DNA of 56,184 bases from Eubacteriales bacterium (GTDB taxonomy: Bacteria; Bacillota; Clostridia; Peptostreptococcales; Acidaminobacteraceae): the NCBI GenBank assembly GCA_030625575.1, contig DAOUQP010000002.1, forward strand, positions 1 through 56,184. Direction: 5' to 3'. Both the position numbers and the translations under genes were made by a program. Within the stretch, counting starts at the first letter, position 1; every line of letters begins with the position of its first letter. Positions 17,085 through 25,665 of this stretch are shown here, piece by piece. Below the pieces are notes generated by a model. The model was not told where the DNA came from and ran no database searches. It was given only the letters and a program-made list of their open reading frames with translations.

Positions 17085-17103
17085 TGTTTACCCCCCTTAT
17101 ATC

Positions 17104-17132
17104 AGTATAATATTATTATATACAAACTTAAA
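17104..17132 (-). promoter_or_regulatory. Candidate promoter of acpP
   Basis: On the minus strand TTTAAG (17127-17132) and TATACT (17104-17109) are separated by 17 bases, placing a start about 15 bases before the acpP ATG's ribosome site. Confidence 0.5.
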
Positions 17133-17139
17133 AAGATGT

Positions 17140-19038
17140 CTATAATAAATTTTCCCATTCTTTATAAAGTATCATAAGTTCATTTTCCAATAATGAAAGT
17201 TCTTTATTAAGTTCCATTAATTCTACTTGATTGGAATAGATTTCTTCTTGGCATTGCAATTCGTGAATCGCAGCAATTCGTGATTCCGTATCATGAATAT
17301 TTTTCTCTAAATCTGCAGTCTTTTTCTTTTTATCTTTAATATTTTTTTTGTTTTCACGTTCTTGTTTTGATAAATCTTTTCGTTCAGTTTTTGAAATTTT
17401 ATTAGGCGCATCATTATTTTGAGCATATTGTTCCATCTGATTTTTTTTGTAAAAGTAATAATCATAATTGCCCAAGTATTCTGTTAGACCATTTTCATCA
17501 AGTTCATATATTTTATTGCAAACCTTGTTGAGAAAATATCTATCATGAGATATAGCTAACATTGTGCCGTTATAATTAAAGATTGCATTTTCTAAAGTCT
17601 CTCTAGATATGATATCTAAATGATTTGTAGGTTCATCCAATAAAAGAAAATTGTTCTTAGAAAGCATCAATTTAAGCAGTGAGAGTCTTGATTTTTCTCC
17701 GCCGCTTAGTATCCCGATTTCCTTAAAAACATCATCACCTGTAAATAAGAATGAACCAAGGTACTTGCGAAGGTCGATTTCGTCTACTAATGGCAGTAGA
17801 GCGTGTATTTCTTCTAATAATGTATTGTTGTCTTCAATATTTTGCAAGTCTTGATCATAATAGCCTTTTGTTACATGATGTCCTAGTTGAAAATAACCAG
17901 TATCGGGTTTTAGTTTATTTACAAGAATTTTAAATAATGTTGATTTTCCAATGCCGTTTTTTCCAATAAATCCAATTTTATCTCCTTTAAAGACTTCAAA
18001 AGAAATGTTATTGAATAGAGGACTTTTATCGTAGCTTTTACTTAATTCATTGACACTGAGAACATTATTACCACTAGGAATTCCAATATCAAAGGTTAAA
18101 TTGATATTTTTATTAAGCCAAAAGGGTTTTTGCACTCTTTCGATTTTTTCAAGTTTGAACTCTCTACTTCTCGCTCGTTTTGCTAATTTTTCTGTACCAG
18201 TTTGTTTATATTTTCTGATAAGTTCTTCTTCTTTTTTTATGAGATTCTGATTATTTTGGTAATGTTTTATTTCATTTTCATAATTAATTCTTTTTTGACG
18301 CATGAATTCACTGTAATTGCCTTTATAAAGAGTCCCTTTGGTGCTCTCCAATTCAAGGATTCTGGTAACTATTTTATCTAAGAAGTATCTATCATGTGAG
18401 ACTATTACAACTGAGCCCAGATAATTCGAAAGATAATTTTCCAGCCATTTAACTGAGTCGATATCAAGGTGATTTGTAGGCTCGTCAAGAAGCAACAAAT
18501 CATATTCTGTTAATAGCAATTTCGCTAGATTTAAACGTGTTTTTTGACCGCCGCTTAAGGTTTTGATTGTGCGATTAAAATCATCTTCTGAAAAGCCGAG
18601 GCCGATTAAAACACCTCTTGCTTTGCTATGATACGCATATCCGTTTAGCTGTGTGAAAGTTTCTGTTAGATTTGAATACTCATCAATTAATTCGTTGTCA
18701 AAAGGATTATCTGTTAATAAATTTTCAATTTTTCTCATTTTGTTTTCTATATTTATTAAATGTTCAAAAGGTTCCAGACAATAATCATATAGATTGATGT
18801 CATCACTTACTGAATCGTCTTGTTTAAGATATCCGATATTTATATCTTTTGCAGAAAAAATCTGACCATCGTCAAAAGTGATTCTCCCTGTAATTATATT
18901 GAATAGAGTTGATTTACCAGCACCGTTGTTGCCGACAATACCAACTTTTTCACCAGTATTTATGGTTAAGGATATTTTATCTAATACGGTAGTGATACCA
19001 TATGATTTAACAATGTTATTTAGAGTAACTAGAATCAT
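17140..19038 (-). CDS. ABC-F family ATP-binding protein (ribosome-associated type)
   Basis: A 632-residue protein with two ATPase domains and no membrane segment. Domain one has Walker A GNNGAGKST (36-44), signature LSGGQKTR and LLDEPTNHLDI; domain two has GKNGIGKST, LSGGEKSR and LLDEPTNHLDI. A linker rich in basic residues (KYKQTGTEKLAKRARSREFK) separates them, and the C-terminal 90 residues form a charged coiled coil. This is ABC-F architecture; members act on the ribosome as translation factors or antibiotic-protection proteins. The long tail resembles the YdiF/Uup-like housekeeping type, and nothing here specifically argues for drug resistance. Transcribed divergently from rex. Confidence 0.92.
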   Translation of the reverse strand: MILVTLNNIVKSYGITTVLDKISLTINTGEKVGIVGNNGAGKSTLFNIITGRITFDDGQIFSAKDINIGYLKQDDSVSDDINLYDYCLEPFEHLINIENKMRKIENLLTDNPFDNELIDEYSNLTETFTQLNGYAYHSKARGVLIGLGFSEDDFNRTIKTLSGGQKTRLNLAKLLLTEYDLLLLDEPTNHLDIDSVKWLENYLSNYLGSVVIVSHDRYFLDKIVTRILELESTKGTLYKGNYSEFMRQKRINYENEIKHYQNNQNLIKKEEELIRKYKQTGTEKLAKRARSREFKLEKIERVQKPFWLNKNINLTFDIGIPSGNNVLSVNELSKSYDKSPLFNNISFEVFKGDKIGFIGKNGIGKSTLFKILVNKLKPDTGYFQLGHHVTKGYYDQDLQNIEDNNTLLEEIHALLPLVDEIDLRKYLGSFLFTGDDVFKEIGILSGGEKSRLSLLKLMLSKNNFLLLDEPTNHLDIISRETLENAIFNYNGTMLAISHDRYFLNKVCNKIYELDENGLTEYLGNYDYYFYKKNQMEQYAQNNDAPNKISKTERKDLSKQERENKKNIKDKKKKTADLEKNIHDTESRIAAIHELQCQEEIYSNQVELMELNKELSLLENELMILYKEWENLL

Positions 19039-19103
19039 TTTTTACCTCCATAATCTAGAAACATTTTAGCATAGGAATTATGTTAATGAAAGTAATATAC
19101 AAT

Positions 19104-19121
19104 TAGTTAATTAATTGACAA
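19104..19121 (+). promoter_or_regulatory. Candidate Rex operator at the rex promoter
   Basis: TAGTTAATTAATTGACAA matches the Rex consensus TTGTTAA-N4-TTAACAA at 12 of 14 fixed positions and overlaps the -35 box. This predicts that Rex represses its own gene. Confidence 0.6.
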
Positions 19122-19144
19122 ACAATTTTATAGAATGGTATACT
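19115..19144 (+). promoter_or_regulatory. Promoter of rex
   Basis: TTGACA (19115-19120) and TATACT (19139-19144), separated by 18 bases, form a near-consensus sigma-A promoter ending 28 bases before the rex ATG. Confidence 0.8.
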
Positions 19145-19172
19145 TAACTAGTAAAATGATTGAGGTGAGCAT

Positions 19173-19799
19173 ATGACAAATAATAAAGTATCTATGGCCG
19201 TTATTAGAAGACTGCCAAAATATCATAGATATTTAAAAGAAATGCTGGAAAATGGTATCAATAGAATTTCATCCAAGGAACTAAGCGATGTCATTGGATT
19301 TACTGCTTCTCAGATACGACAGGATTTAAATAATTTTGGAGGATTTGGGCAACAGGGATATGGATATAATGTCGAAGATTTATATAATGAAATAGGTCAG
19401 ATTTTAGGATTGGTTAAAACTTATAATACGATTATTATTGGTGCCGGTAATTTAGGTCAGGCATTGGCTAATTATAATTTTGCTTCACATGGATTTAAGT
19501 TAGAGGGAATGTTTGATATTAATCCTAAAGTTACTGGACTTCGTATTAGAGATGTTGAGATTAAGGATATGGATTTACTAGAAGAAGAAATAAAGAACAA
19601 AAATATTGATATCGCCATTATTTGTACGAGTAGAGACGCAGCACAATCAGTTGCAGATGACTTGGCAAAATACGGCATTAAAGCTATATGGAATTTTACT
19701 CCGGTAGATCTTAAAATAAATAATCATGAAGTAATAGTTGAAAATGTACATTTAATTGATAGTCTACTGACACTTTCATATTTTTTAAAAGAAAAATAA
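19173..19799 (+). CDS. rex: Redox-sensing transcriptional repressor Rex
   Basis: A 208-residue homodimeric repressor that leaves DNA when NADH/NAD+ rises. The N-terminal winged helix (about 1-80) includes SSKELSDVIGFTASQIRQDL, and the Rossmann domain has IIGAGNLGQAL for dinucleotide binding. The C-terminal helix that swaps between subunits is present (LIDSLLTLSYFLKE). ATG 19173 follows GAGGTG. It has its own promoter with an overlapping operator match and a terminator, so it is monocistronic and probably autoregulated. Confidence 0.97.
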   Translation: MTNNKVSMAVIRRLPKYHRYLKEMLENGINRISSKELSDVIGFTASQIRQDLNNFGGFGQQGYGYNVEDLYNEIGQILGLVKTYNTIIIGAGNLGQALANYNFASHGFKLEGMFDINPKVTGLRIRDVEIKDMDLLEEEIKNKNIDIAIICTSRDAAQSVADDLAKYGIKAIWNFTPVDLKINNHEVIVENVHLIDSLLTLSYFLKEK

Positions 19800-19800
19800 A

Positions 19801-19823
19801 CCTATGCTTGCATGGGTTTTTTC
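19801..19823 (+). terminator. Terminator of rex
   Basis: CCTATGC and GCATGGG form a short hairpin (one G-T pair) directly followed by TTTTTTC. Confidence 0.8.
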
Positions 19824-19884
19824 ATTTGACTTTAAAAAAAATAAAGAATAACATTATTATATATTAAGTGATCGGAGGAATGAT

Positions 19885-21063
19885 ATGAAAGAAGTTGTAA
19901 TTGTAAGTGCGGTGAGAACAGCTGTCGGATTTTTTGGTGGAACACTAAAAAACATTTCACCTAAAGAACTTGGTGGTATTGTTATTAAAGAGGCTCTTGA
20001 TAGAGCCGGAATTTCTCCTGAGTCAGTCGATGAAGTTTGTTTTGGTTGTGTTCTTCAAGCTGGTTATGGTCAAGGAATTGCAAGACAGGCAGCTATACAT
20101 GCAGGTATTCCTGTCGAGGTTCCAGCAGTTACTATTAATATGATTTGCGGTTCGGGATTAAAAACTGTTTCTTTGGCTGCCAATTCTATAGCTGTTGGAG
20201 AAAATGATATCATTGTTGCAGGTGGAACTGAAAACATGTCGATGGCACCTTATCTATTGAAGAGTGCTCGTTGGGGTTATCGCATGGGTGATGGTGAACT
20301 TTATGATGTCATGGTAAAAGATGGTTTGTGGGATGTCTTCAATGATTATCATATGGGTGTCACAGCTGAAAATATTGTTCAGCAGTGGAACTTAACGAGA
20401 GAAGAACAAGATGAATTTGCTTATAAAAGTCAAATAAAAGCTGCTAAAGCAAGAGCGGAAGGTAGATTTAAAGATGAAATTGTTCCAGTTGTGATTCCAC
20501 AGAGAAAAAAAGACCCTATTATTTTTGATCAAGATGAATTTATTAAAGAAGATGTAACTTTAGAAAAGATTGCCAAGTTGAGACCGGCATTCAAAAAAGA
20601 TGGTACAGTAACGGCAGGTACTTCTTCTGGAATTAATGATGGAGCAGCGGCACTTGTTTTAATGAGTAAGGAGAAAGCTGAAGAATTAGGTTTAGAAATT
20701 ATGGCTACAATTGTCAGTCATGCTTCAGCGGGCGTCGATCCAAGCATTATGGGAACAGGACCTATCCCGGCTACACGAAAAGCTTTAAAACGCGCAAACT
20801 TGACAGTTGATGATTTGGATTTGATTGAAGCTAATGAAGCATTTGCAGCTCAATCGCTTGCAGTGATAAAAGACTTGGAATTGAATACGGATATTGTCAA
20901 TGTAAATGGAGGCGCTATTGCCATCGGACATCCGATTGGAGCAAGCGGTGCAAGAATTTTGGTAACTTTGCTTTATGAAATGAAGAAAAGGGACTCGAGA
21001 TGCGGTTTGGCAACTTTATGCATCGGCGGTGGAATGGGTGAAGCAGTTATCGTAAAACGTTGA
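19885..21063 (+). CDS. thlA: Acetyl-CoA acetyltransferase (thiolase)
   Basis: A 392-residue thiolase that condenses two acetyl-CoA to acetoacetyl-CoA, or cleaves it. The acyl-carrying Cys is C88 in [11 protein letters not shown]; the active-site His is in [17 protein letters not shown] and the second Cys in [13 protein letters not shown]. Length and motifs fit the biosynthetic type. It stands alone between two terminators, without the hbd/crt/bcd genes of the butyrate pathway next to it. ATG 19885 follows GGAGG. Confidence 0.96.
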   Translation: MKEVVIVSAVRTAVGFFGGTLKNISPKELGGIVIKEALDRAGISPESVDEVCFGCVLQAGYGQGIARQAAIHAGIPVEVPAVTINMICGSGLKTVSLAANSIAVGENDIIVAGGTENMSMAPYLLKSARWGYRMGDGELYDVMVKDGLWDVFNDYHMGVTAENIVQQWNLTREEQDEFAYKSQIKAAKARAEGRFKDEIVPVVIPQRKKDPIIFDQDEFIKEDVTLEKIAKLRPAFKKDGTVTAGTSSGINDGAAALVLMSKEKAEELGLEIMATIVSHASAGVDPSIMGTGPIPATRKALKRANLTVDDLDLIEANEAFAAQSLAVIKDLELNTDIVNVNGGAIAIGHPIGASGARILVTLLYEMKKRDSRCGLATLCIGGGMGEAVIVKR

Positions 21064-21096
21064 TTGCAGAACTTATTTATTAAAGAATACTAAATA

Positions 21097-21124
21097 ACCC
21101 CTTGAAATACTTCAAGGGGTCTTT
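21097..21124. terminator. Bidirectional terminator between thiolase and ferredoxin
   Basis: ACCCCTTGAA (21097-21106) pairs perfectly with TTCAAGGGGT (21111-21120) around ATAC. A short T-rich tail lies on the plus side and the convergent ferredoxin gene ends just beyond. Confidence 0.8.
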
Positions 21125-21129
21125 ATCAC

Positions 21130-21312
<183 letters not shown>

Positions 21313-21334
21313 TTATATTTCATTTAACATTTAG

Positions 21335-21363
21335 ATTATATATAATAAAAGTGATATTGACAA
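21335..21363 (-). promoter_or_regulatory. Promoter of the ferredoxin gene
   Basis: On the minus strand TTGTCA (21358-21363) and TATAAT (21335-21340) are spaced by 17 bases, a near-consensus promoter giving a leader of about 28 bases. Confidence 0.8.
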
Positions 21364-21433
21364 TAATAAATTTTGATAAATCATAAAATCGGGTTATTAT
21401 ATGTAATAATTCTTAATATATGAGTAAGAGGTG

Positions 21434-22252
21434 ATGAAAATTAGAGTTTATGCATTGGTAGGTTCAAGTGGAACTGGTAAAAGTTATAAAGCACTTTATA
21501 TTGCTAGATTAAAAAATATCGATTATATTATTGATGATGGAATTTTAATTTCACAGAATAAAAAAGTAGGGGGATTTTCTGCAAAAAAAGAAGCGACCAA
21601 ACTTGCTGCCGTGAAAAGAGCTATTTTTTATTATGAAGAACATAGAGAAGAAATGAAGAGGCTCTTAAAACAAGAGAATCCTATGAGTCTTTTAATTATA
21701 GGCACTTCTAATAAAATGGTCAATCAAATAGCAGAAAATTTAGAGATATTGCCTATTGAATATATTTATCAGATTGAAGATGTTTCTACTGAAGAAGAAA
21801 TCATCAAGGCTAAGAATAGCAGAAAAACAGAAGGAAAACATGTTATTCCGCTTCCGTCAGTAGAAGTTAAGAAGGATTTTTCAGGATATTTTTTAGATAA
21901 GTTTAAGATATTGATAAGAAAAAAAGGCGCTAAGCACGAAATTGCAGAAAAGACGATTGTCAGACCTACATTTAGTTATATAGGAAGATACTCTATTTCA
22001 ACTAGAGCGATTTATCAGATGATGGCTTTCAGTTTATATGATAATCCTTTTATCTCTAGATTTTTAAAAGGAAAAATTATTGAAGAAGAAGATGGAATTA
22101 TATTAATTTGCGATATTAGTGTTATTAATGGTGAAAATTTGATAAAATTAGGCAAGAAAATCCAAATAACAATATTGAGAATTGTTGAAGATATGACAGG
22201 GTTAAATGTAAAATATGTGCAAATAAACATTAGAAATATTAAGACATTATAA
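21434..22252 (+). CDS. P-loop protein with C-terminal Asp23-like domain, function unknown
   Basis: A 272-residue protein in two parts. The N-terminus opens with a beta strand and Walker A (VYALVGSSGTGKSYKAL), followed by a basic nucleotidase-like domain to about 170. The last 100 residues resemble the Asp23/Gls24 fold: a helix-entry segment (GRYSISTRAIYQMMAF), a strand pair, and the characteristic end GKKIQITILRIVEDMTGLNVKYVQINI. Asp23 proteins are alkaline-shock or envelope-associated proteins in Gram-positives. I know no assigned function for this fusion. ATG 21434 directly abuts AGAGGTG; GTG 21431 is the alternative. It sits alone between the ferredoxin and gdh. Confidence 0.75.
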   Translation: MKIRVYALVGSSGTGKSYKALYIARLKNIDYIIDDGILISQNKKVGGFSAKKEATKLAAVKRAIFYYEEHREEMKRLLKQENPMSLLIIGTSNKMVNQIAENLEILPIEYIYQIEDVSTEEEIIKAKNSRKTEGKHVIPLPSVEVKKDFSGYFLDKFKILIRKKGAKHEIAEKTIVRPTFSYIGRYSISTRAIYQMMAFSLYDNPFISRFLKGKIIEEEDGIILICDISVINGENLIKLGKKIQITILRIVEDMTGLNVKYVQINIRNIKTL

Positions 22253-22263
22253 ACATATAAATC

Positions 22264-22291
22264 TTTACAATGAAATTATATGTGTTATAAT
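22264..22291 (+). promoter_or_regulatory. Promoter of glutamate dehydrogenase
   Basis: TTTACA (22264-22269) and TATAAT (22286-22291) with a 16-base spacer. The roughly 55-base leader contains TTAACAA-like sequence only as a half-site. Confidence 0.7.
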
Positions 22292-22351
22292 TTATACGGA
22301 AATGAACAAAAATTTAACAATCTCAAAAAAATTTAAAGGAGATGTGCATAA

Positions 22352-23692
22352 ATGGAGTACATTAAAAAAGTTTTTGAAGATGTAAAAGCTAGAAATGCTA
22401 ATGAGCCTGAGTTTTTACAAACTGTTGAAGAGGTATTTGAATCATTAGAGCCTGTTATGGAGATGCATCCTGAATGGGTTGAAGCAAATATTCTTGCAAG
22501 AATAACTGAACCAGAAAGACAAATTATGTTTAGAGTTCCTTGGGTTGATGATGCAGGGAAATTACAAGTAAACAGAGGATTTAGAGTTCAATTTAATGGA
22601 GCAATCGGACCATATAAAGGTGGTTTAAGATTCCATCCTTCAGTTTACATCGGTATAGTTAAATTTTTAGGATTTGAGCAAATATTCAAGAACTCTTTAA
22701 CTGGCTTACCTATTGGTGGCGGTAAAGGTGGTTCTGATTTTGATCCAAGAGGCAAATCAGATGCTGAAGTTATGAGATTTTGTCAAAGCTTTATGACTGA
22801 ATTATATAGACATATAGGACCAGACGTTGACGTTCCAGCAGGAGATATTGGTGTTGGCGGAAGAGAAATTGGCTACTTATACGGACAATATAGAAGAATT
22901 AAAGGCGTATTTGAAAATGGCGTATTAACTGGAAAAGGATTATCTTATGGTGGTTCATTAATCAGACCAGAAGCTACAGGATTTGGTATTACTTACTTTG
23001 CTAGAGAAATACTAAAAGAATTCAACGAAACATTTGAAGGAAAAACTGTTGCTCTTTCAGGTTTTGGTAATGTAACTTGGGGAACTGCTACTAAAGTAAC
23101 TGAATTAGGCGGTAAAGTAGTTACTTTATCTGGACCAGACGGTTATGTTTATGATCCAGATGGCGTTACAGGCGAGAAAATTGATTACTTACTAGAGTTA
23201 AGAGCTAGTGGTAAAGATATGATTAAAGCTTATGCAGATAAATTCGGCGTTGAATACTTTGCAGGAGAGAAACCATGGGGAGTTAAAGTTGATATCGTAA
23301 TTCCTTGTGCAACTCAAAATGAAATTCATATGGAAGATGCAAAGAAAATCGTTGCTAATGGCGTTAAATATGTAGTTGAAGGCGCTAACATGCCTACAAC
23401 AAATGAAGCAGTAACTTATTTAATGGATAATAAAGTTGTTATGGGACCTGCTAAGGCAGCTAATGCTGGTGGAGTTGCTACTTCAGCTCTTGAAATGTCA
23501 CAGAACTCAATGAGATTTTCATGGACTGAAGAAGAAGTAGATGCAAAATTACAAGAAATCATGACAAACATTCATACAAGTGCTAAAAATGCATCTGAGA
23601 AATATGGATTAGGTTACAACTTAGTAGCTGGAGCAAATATTGCTGGTTTCTTAAAAGTAGCTGAAGCAATGCACCAACAAGGTAATTACTAA
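22352..23692 (+). CDS. gdhA: NADP-type glutamate dehydrogenase
   Basis: A 446-residue hexameric enzyme that interconverts glutamate and 2-oxoglutarate plus ammonia. Visible signatures: the substrate-binding GPYKGGLRFHPSV, the catalytic-Lys region LPIGGGKGGSDFDPRGKSD, PAGDIGVGGREIGYLYGQYRRI and the nucleotide-binding VALSGFGNVTWGTATK. Size and sequence match the small hexameric GdhA type; coenzyme choice is by family. Codon use leans to GGA/GTT/ACT-type codons typical of a highly expressed gene. ATG 22352 follows AAAGGAG; strong promoter and terminator mark a single-gene unit. Confidence 0.96.
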   Translation: MEYIKKVFEDVKARNANEPEFLQTVEEVFESLEPVMEMHPEWVEANILARITEPERQIMFRVPWVDDAGKLQVNRGFRVQFNGAIGPYKGGLRFHPSVYIGIVKFLGFEQIFKNSLTGLPIGGGKGGSDFDPRGKSDAEVMRFCQSFMTELYRHIGPDVDVPAGDIGVGGREIGYLYGQYRRIKGVFENGVLTGKGLSYGGSLIRPEATGFGITYFAREILKEFNETFEGKTVALSGFGNVTWGTATKVTELGGKVVTLSGPDGYVYDPDGVTGEKIDYLLELRASGKDMIKAYADKFGVEYFAGEKPWGVKVDIVIPCATQNEIHMEDAKKIVANGVKYVVEGANMPTTNEAVTYLMDNKVVMGPAKAANAGGVATSALEMSQNSMRFSWTEEEVDAKLQEIMTNIHTSAKNASEKYGLGYNLVAGANIAGFLKVAEAMHQQGNY

Positions 23693-23703
23693 GAAAAATA
23701 TTG

Positions 23704-23732
23704 AAGGATGGCAAAAATGCCATCCTTTTTTT
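23704..23732 (+). terminator. Terminator of gdhA
   Basis: AAGGATGGCA (23704-23713) pairs with TGCCATCCTT (23718-23727), tail of seven T residues. The convergent MFS gene ends within it. Confidence 0.92.
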
Positions 23733-24933
23733 AATGCACTTTTTTAATAAAATAATAAGCTGAAATGAAAGCTATGACAGCTATGTAAAACATCGTACCA
23801 AAACCTAAAATATCTATTATAAAGCCCATAACTAACGGACCTGTTATTGCGGCTAAGCTTGAAGCAAAGTAATATAGACCTGTGTAAGTTCCAACTTTTT
23901 CTTCTGGTGCTTGATCTATTATAAGTGGATATGAATTTATATTGATCAATGCCCAGCCTATACCTCCTAATGCAAAGAAAATCATCATGAAATGATTATA
24001 ATTCAATCCTAGAAGTGTAAAATTTGTTCGTATGAAAGCTAATATTAAAAAGCTTAGTATGAGACCGATAATTCCATATTCTATGGTCTTTTTCTTCCCG
24101 TATCGTGTTCCGATAAATCCACTTGGTATTGCAAAAATTAGAAAGAAGAGCGCAAAGAATAATATTGTAAACGAACCTTGTTTTACTGGTGCGTTTAGAT
24201 ATATGACAGTGTAGTTGCTGAAAGTTGCCAAAACTCCTTGATAACCAAAAAACCAAGCAAAAATTGCGGTTAATATATAAAATGTATTTAAATTTTTAGA
24301 ATTTTTTATTTCTTTCAATGAATTTCTAATGTTTATTTTTTCTTCTTTGGCTTGAGAACCGGTATTTGGTTCTTTAATAAAAATAAATAATAGAATTAAT
24401 GACAGTATAATTAGTACACTTGAAATACTGAATGGTAAACCACGACTTTTTTCATAAAGAATTGCACCGATACTAAAAACCAATACAGAGGCAAGACCAC
24501 CCATAAAGTTAATTATTCCATTGGCTTTTGAACGTTGTTTTTGTGGTGTGATATCAGGCATTAGTGCTATAGTTGGTGCCCTATAAATAGCCATAGTAAG
24601 ATTAAATAGAAAGAGTACAACTACTAAATAAAGAAAAGAATTGAAATTTGGCAGTAATGCAAAAAATATTGCAGAAAAAGGAATACCTATCATCAAATAT
24701 GGCATTCTTCTACCAAAACGAGTATGAGTCCTGTCGCTTAAAGCAGCGAAATATGGAATTAACGATACCGCAAGAATATTGTCAAAAGTCATAATAGCAT
24801 TGATTTGAAATTGAGAATCAATATATGTTCTTAAGAATAATGGAACATAAAAATCGTATAATTGCCATAATAGACTAATTGAAAAAAATCCGAGTCCTAA
24901 TATAAAAATTTTTCTATAATTGAATGTAGACAT
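23731..24933 (-). CDS. MFS transporter, GPH/SLC45-like
   Basis: A 400-residue protein with twelve predicted hydrophobic helices. Between helices 2 and 3 it has AALSDRTHTRFGRRMPYL, the D-R-T-x-T-R-x-G-R-R-x-P signature shared by GPH and SLC45-type sugar carriers. The mid-protein loop is polar and basic. Substrate unknown; sugars or glycosides are plausible by family. It is 13 bases downstream of plsY and likely co-transcribed with it. ATG follows GGAGGA. Confidence 0.85.
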   Translation of the reverse strand: MSTFNYRKIFILGLGFFSISLLWQLYDFYVPLFLRTYIDSQFQINAIMTFDNILAVSLIPYFAALSDRTHTRFGRRMPYLMIGIPFSAIFFALLPNFNSFLYLVVVLFLFNLTMAIYRAPTIALMPDITPQKQRSKANGIINFMGGLASVLVFSIGAILYEKSRGLPFSISSVLIILSLILLFIFIKEPNTGSQAKEEKINIRNSLKEIKNSKNLNTFYILTAIFAWFFGYQGVLATFSNYTVIYLNAPVKQGSFTILFFALFFLIFAIPSGFIGTRYGKKKTIEYGIIGLILSFLILAFIRTNFTLLGLNYNHFMMIFFALGGIGWALININSYPLIIDQAPEEKVGTYTGLYYFASSLAAITGPLVMGFIIDILGFGTMFYIAVIAFISAYYFIKKVH

Positions 24934-24946
24934 TTTTTCCTCCTTC

Positions 24947-25549
24947 TTATTTGTTTTTTTTCAGCGTTGATCTCAATCCTGTCTCTTTTCCACTTTTCAG
25001 ATTTTGAATATTGGAGATATGTTTAATCAAGCCTATTATTGCTATGATCAGACTTAATAATACCGTTAAGCTAGGCGCTTCAAAATAAATAAGAATTAGA
25101 GGTAGTGTGAAAAACATACAAAGCGTACCTATGAAGATGTAATTGGTAATAATAGTTAAGGAAATGATTAAAATGTTCATGAATAAACCAAGTCTGAAAT
25201 CCAATGCATATGAAAACCCTACAAAAGAAGCTGCACCTTTTCCGCCTTTAAATTTAAAAGGCAGTGGGTATATATGTCCAATAATAACTCCAAAACCAAG
25301 GATGAAAATCTGAGTAAATGAAGCATTTAATGTGAATTTAGCTACTGTCATTGGAATAAATGTTTTGAGAATATCGATAAGGGCTACAAGAAAACCGTAT
25401 TTCCATCCCATGATAACAGTAATGTTTGAAGCGCCAGCATTACCACTTCCTTTGTTTCTTATATCAAATTTTCCGAAAATATAACTTATCAATAATGCGC
25501 CTTCAATCCAACCGAAAACATAACCAATTATTAAATATAGAATATTCAT
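24947..25549 (-). CDS. plsY: Glycerol-3-phosphate acyltransferase PlsY
   Basis: A 200-residue integral membrane enzyme that transfers acyl from acyl-phosphate to glycerol-3-phosphate, the first step of phospholipid synthesis. Motifs: SGNAGASNI (usual SGNxGATN), GHIYPLPFKFKGGKGAAS, and a membrane-embedded C-terminus. I chose ATG 25549, nine bases after GGAGG, over ATG 25555 which is too close. It leads a two-gene unit with the MFS transporter. Confidence 0.94.
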   Translation of the reverse strand: MNILYLIIGYVFGWIEGALLISYIFGKFDIRNKGSGNAGASNITVIMGWKYGFLVALIDILKTFIPMTVAKFTLNASFTQIFILGFGVIIGHIYPLPFKFKGGKGAASFVGFSYALDFRLGLFMNILIISLTIITNYIFIGTLCMFFTLPLILIYFEAPSLTVLLSLIIAIIGLIKHISNIQNLKSGKETGLRSTLKKNK

Positions 25550-25606
25550 TACCATCCACCTCCCTAAAAATAGTTTATCACATAATTAGCAATGTATTAT
25601 AGAATA

Positions 25607-25635
25607 TTTACAAAGACAGATATTATGTATATAAT
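25607..25635 (+). promoter_or_regulatory. Promoter of the PucR-type regulator
   Basis: TTTACA (25607-25612) and TATAAT (25630-25635) with a 17-base spacer. A minus-strand TATAAT (25596-25601) for plsY nearly overlaps its -35, so the divergent promoters may interfere. Confidence 0.75.
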
Positions 25636-25665
25636 TATATCAATTAAAAAGATTGGAGATTAATA

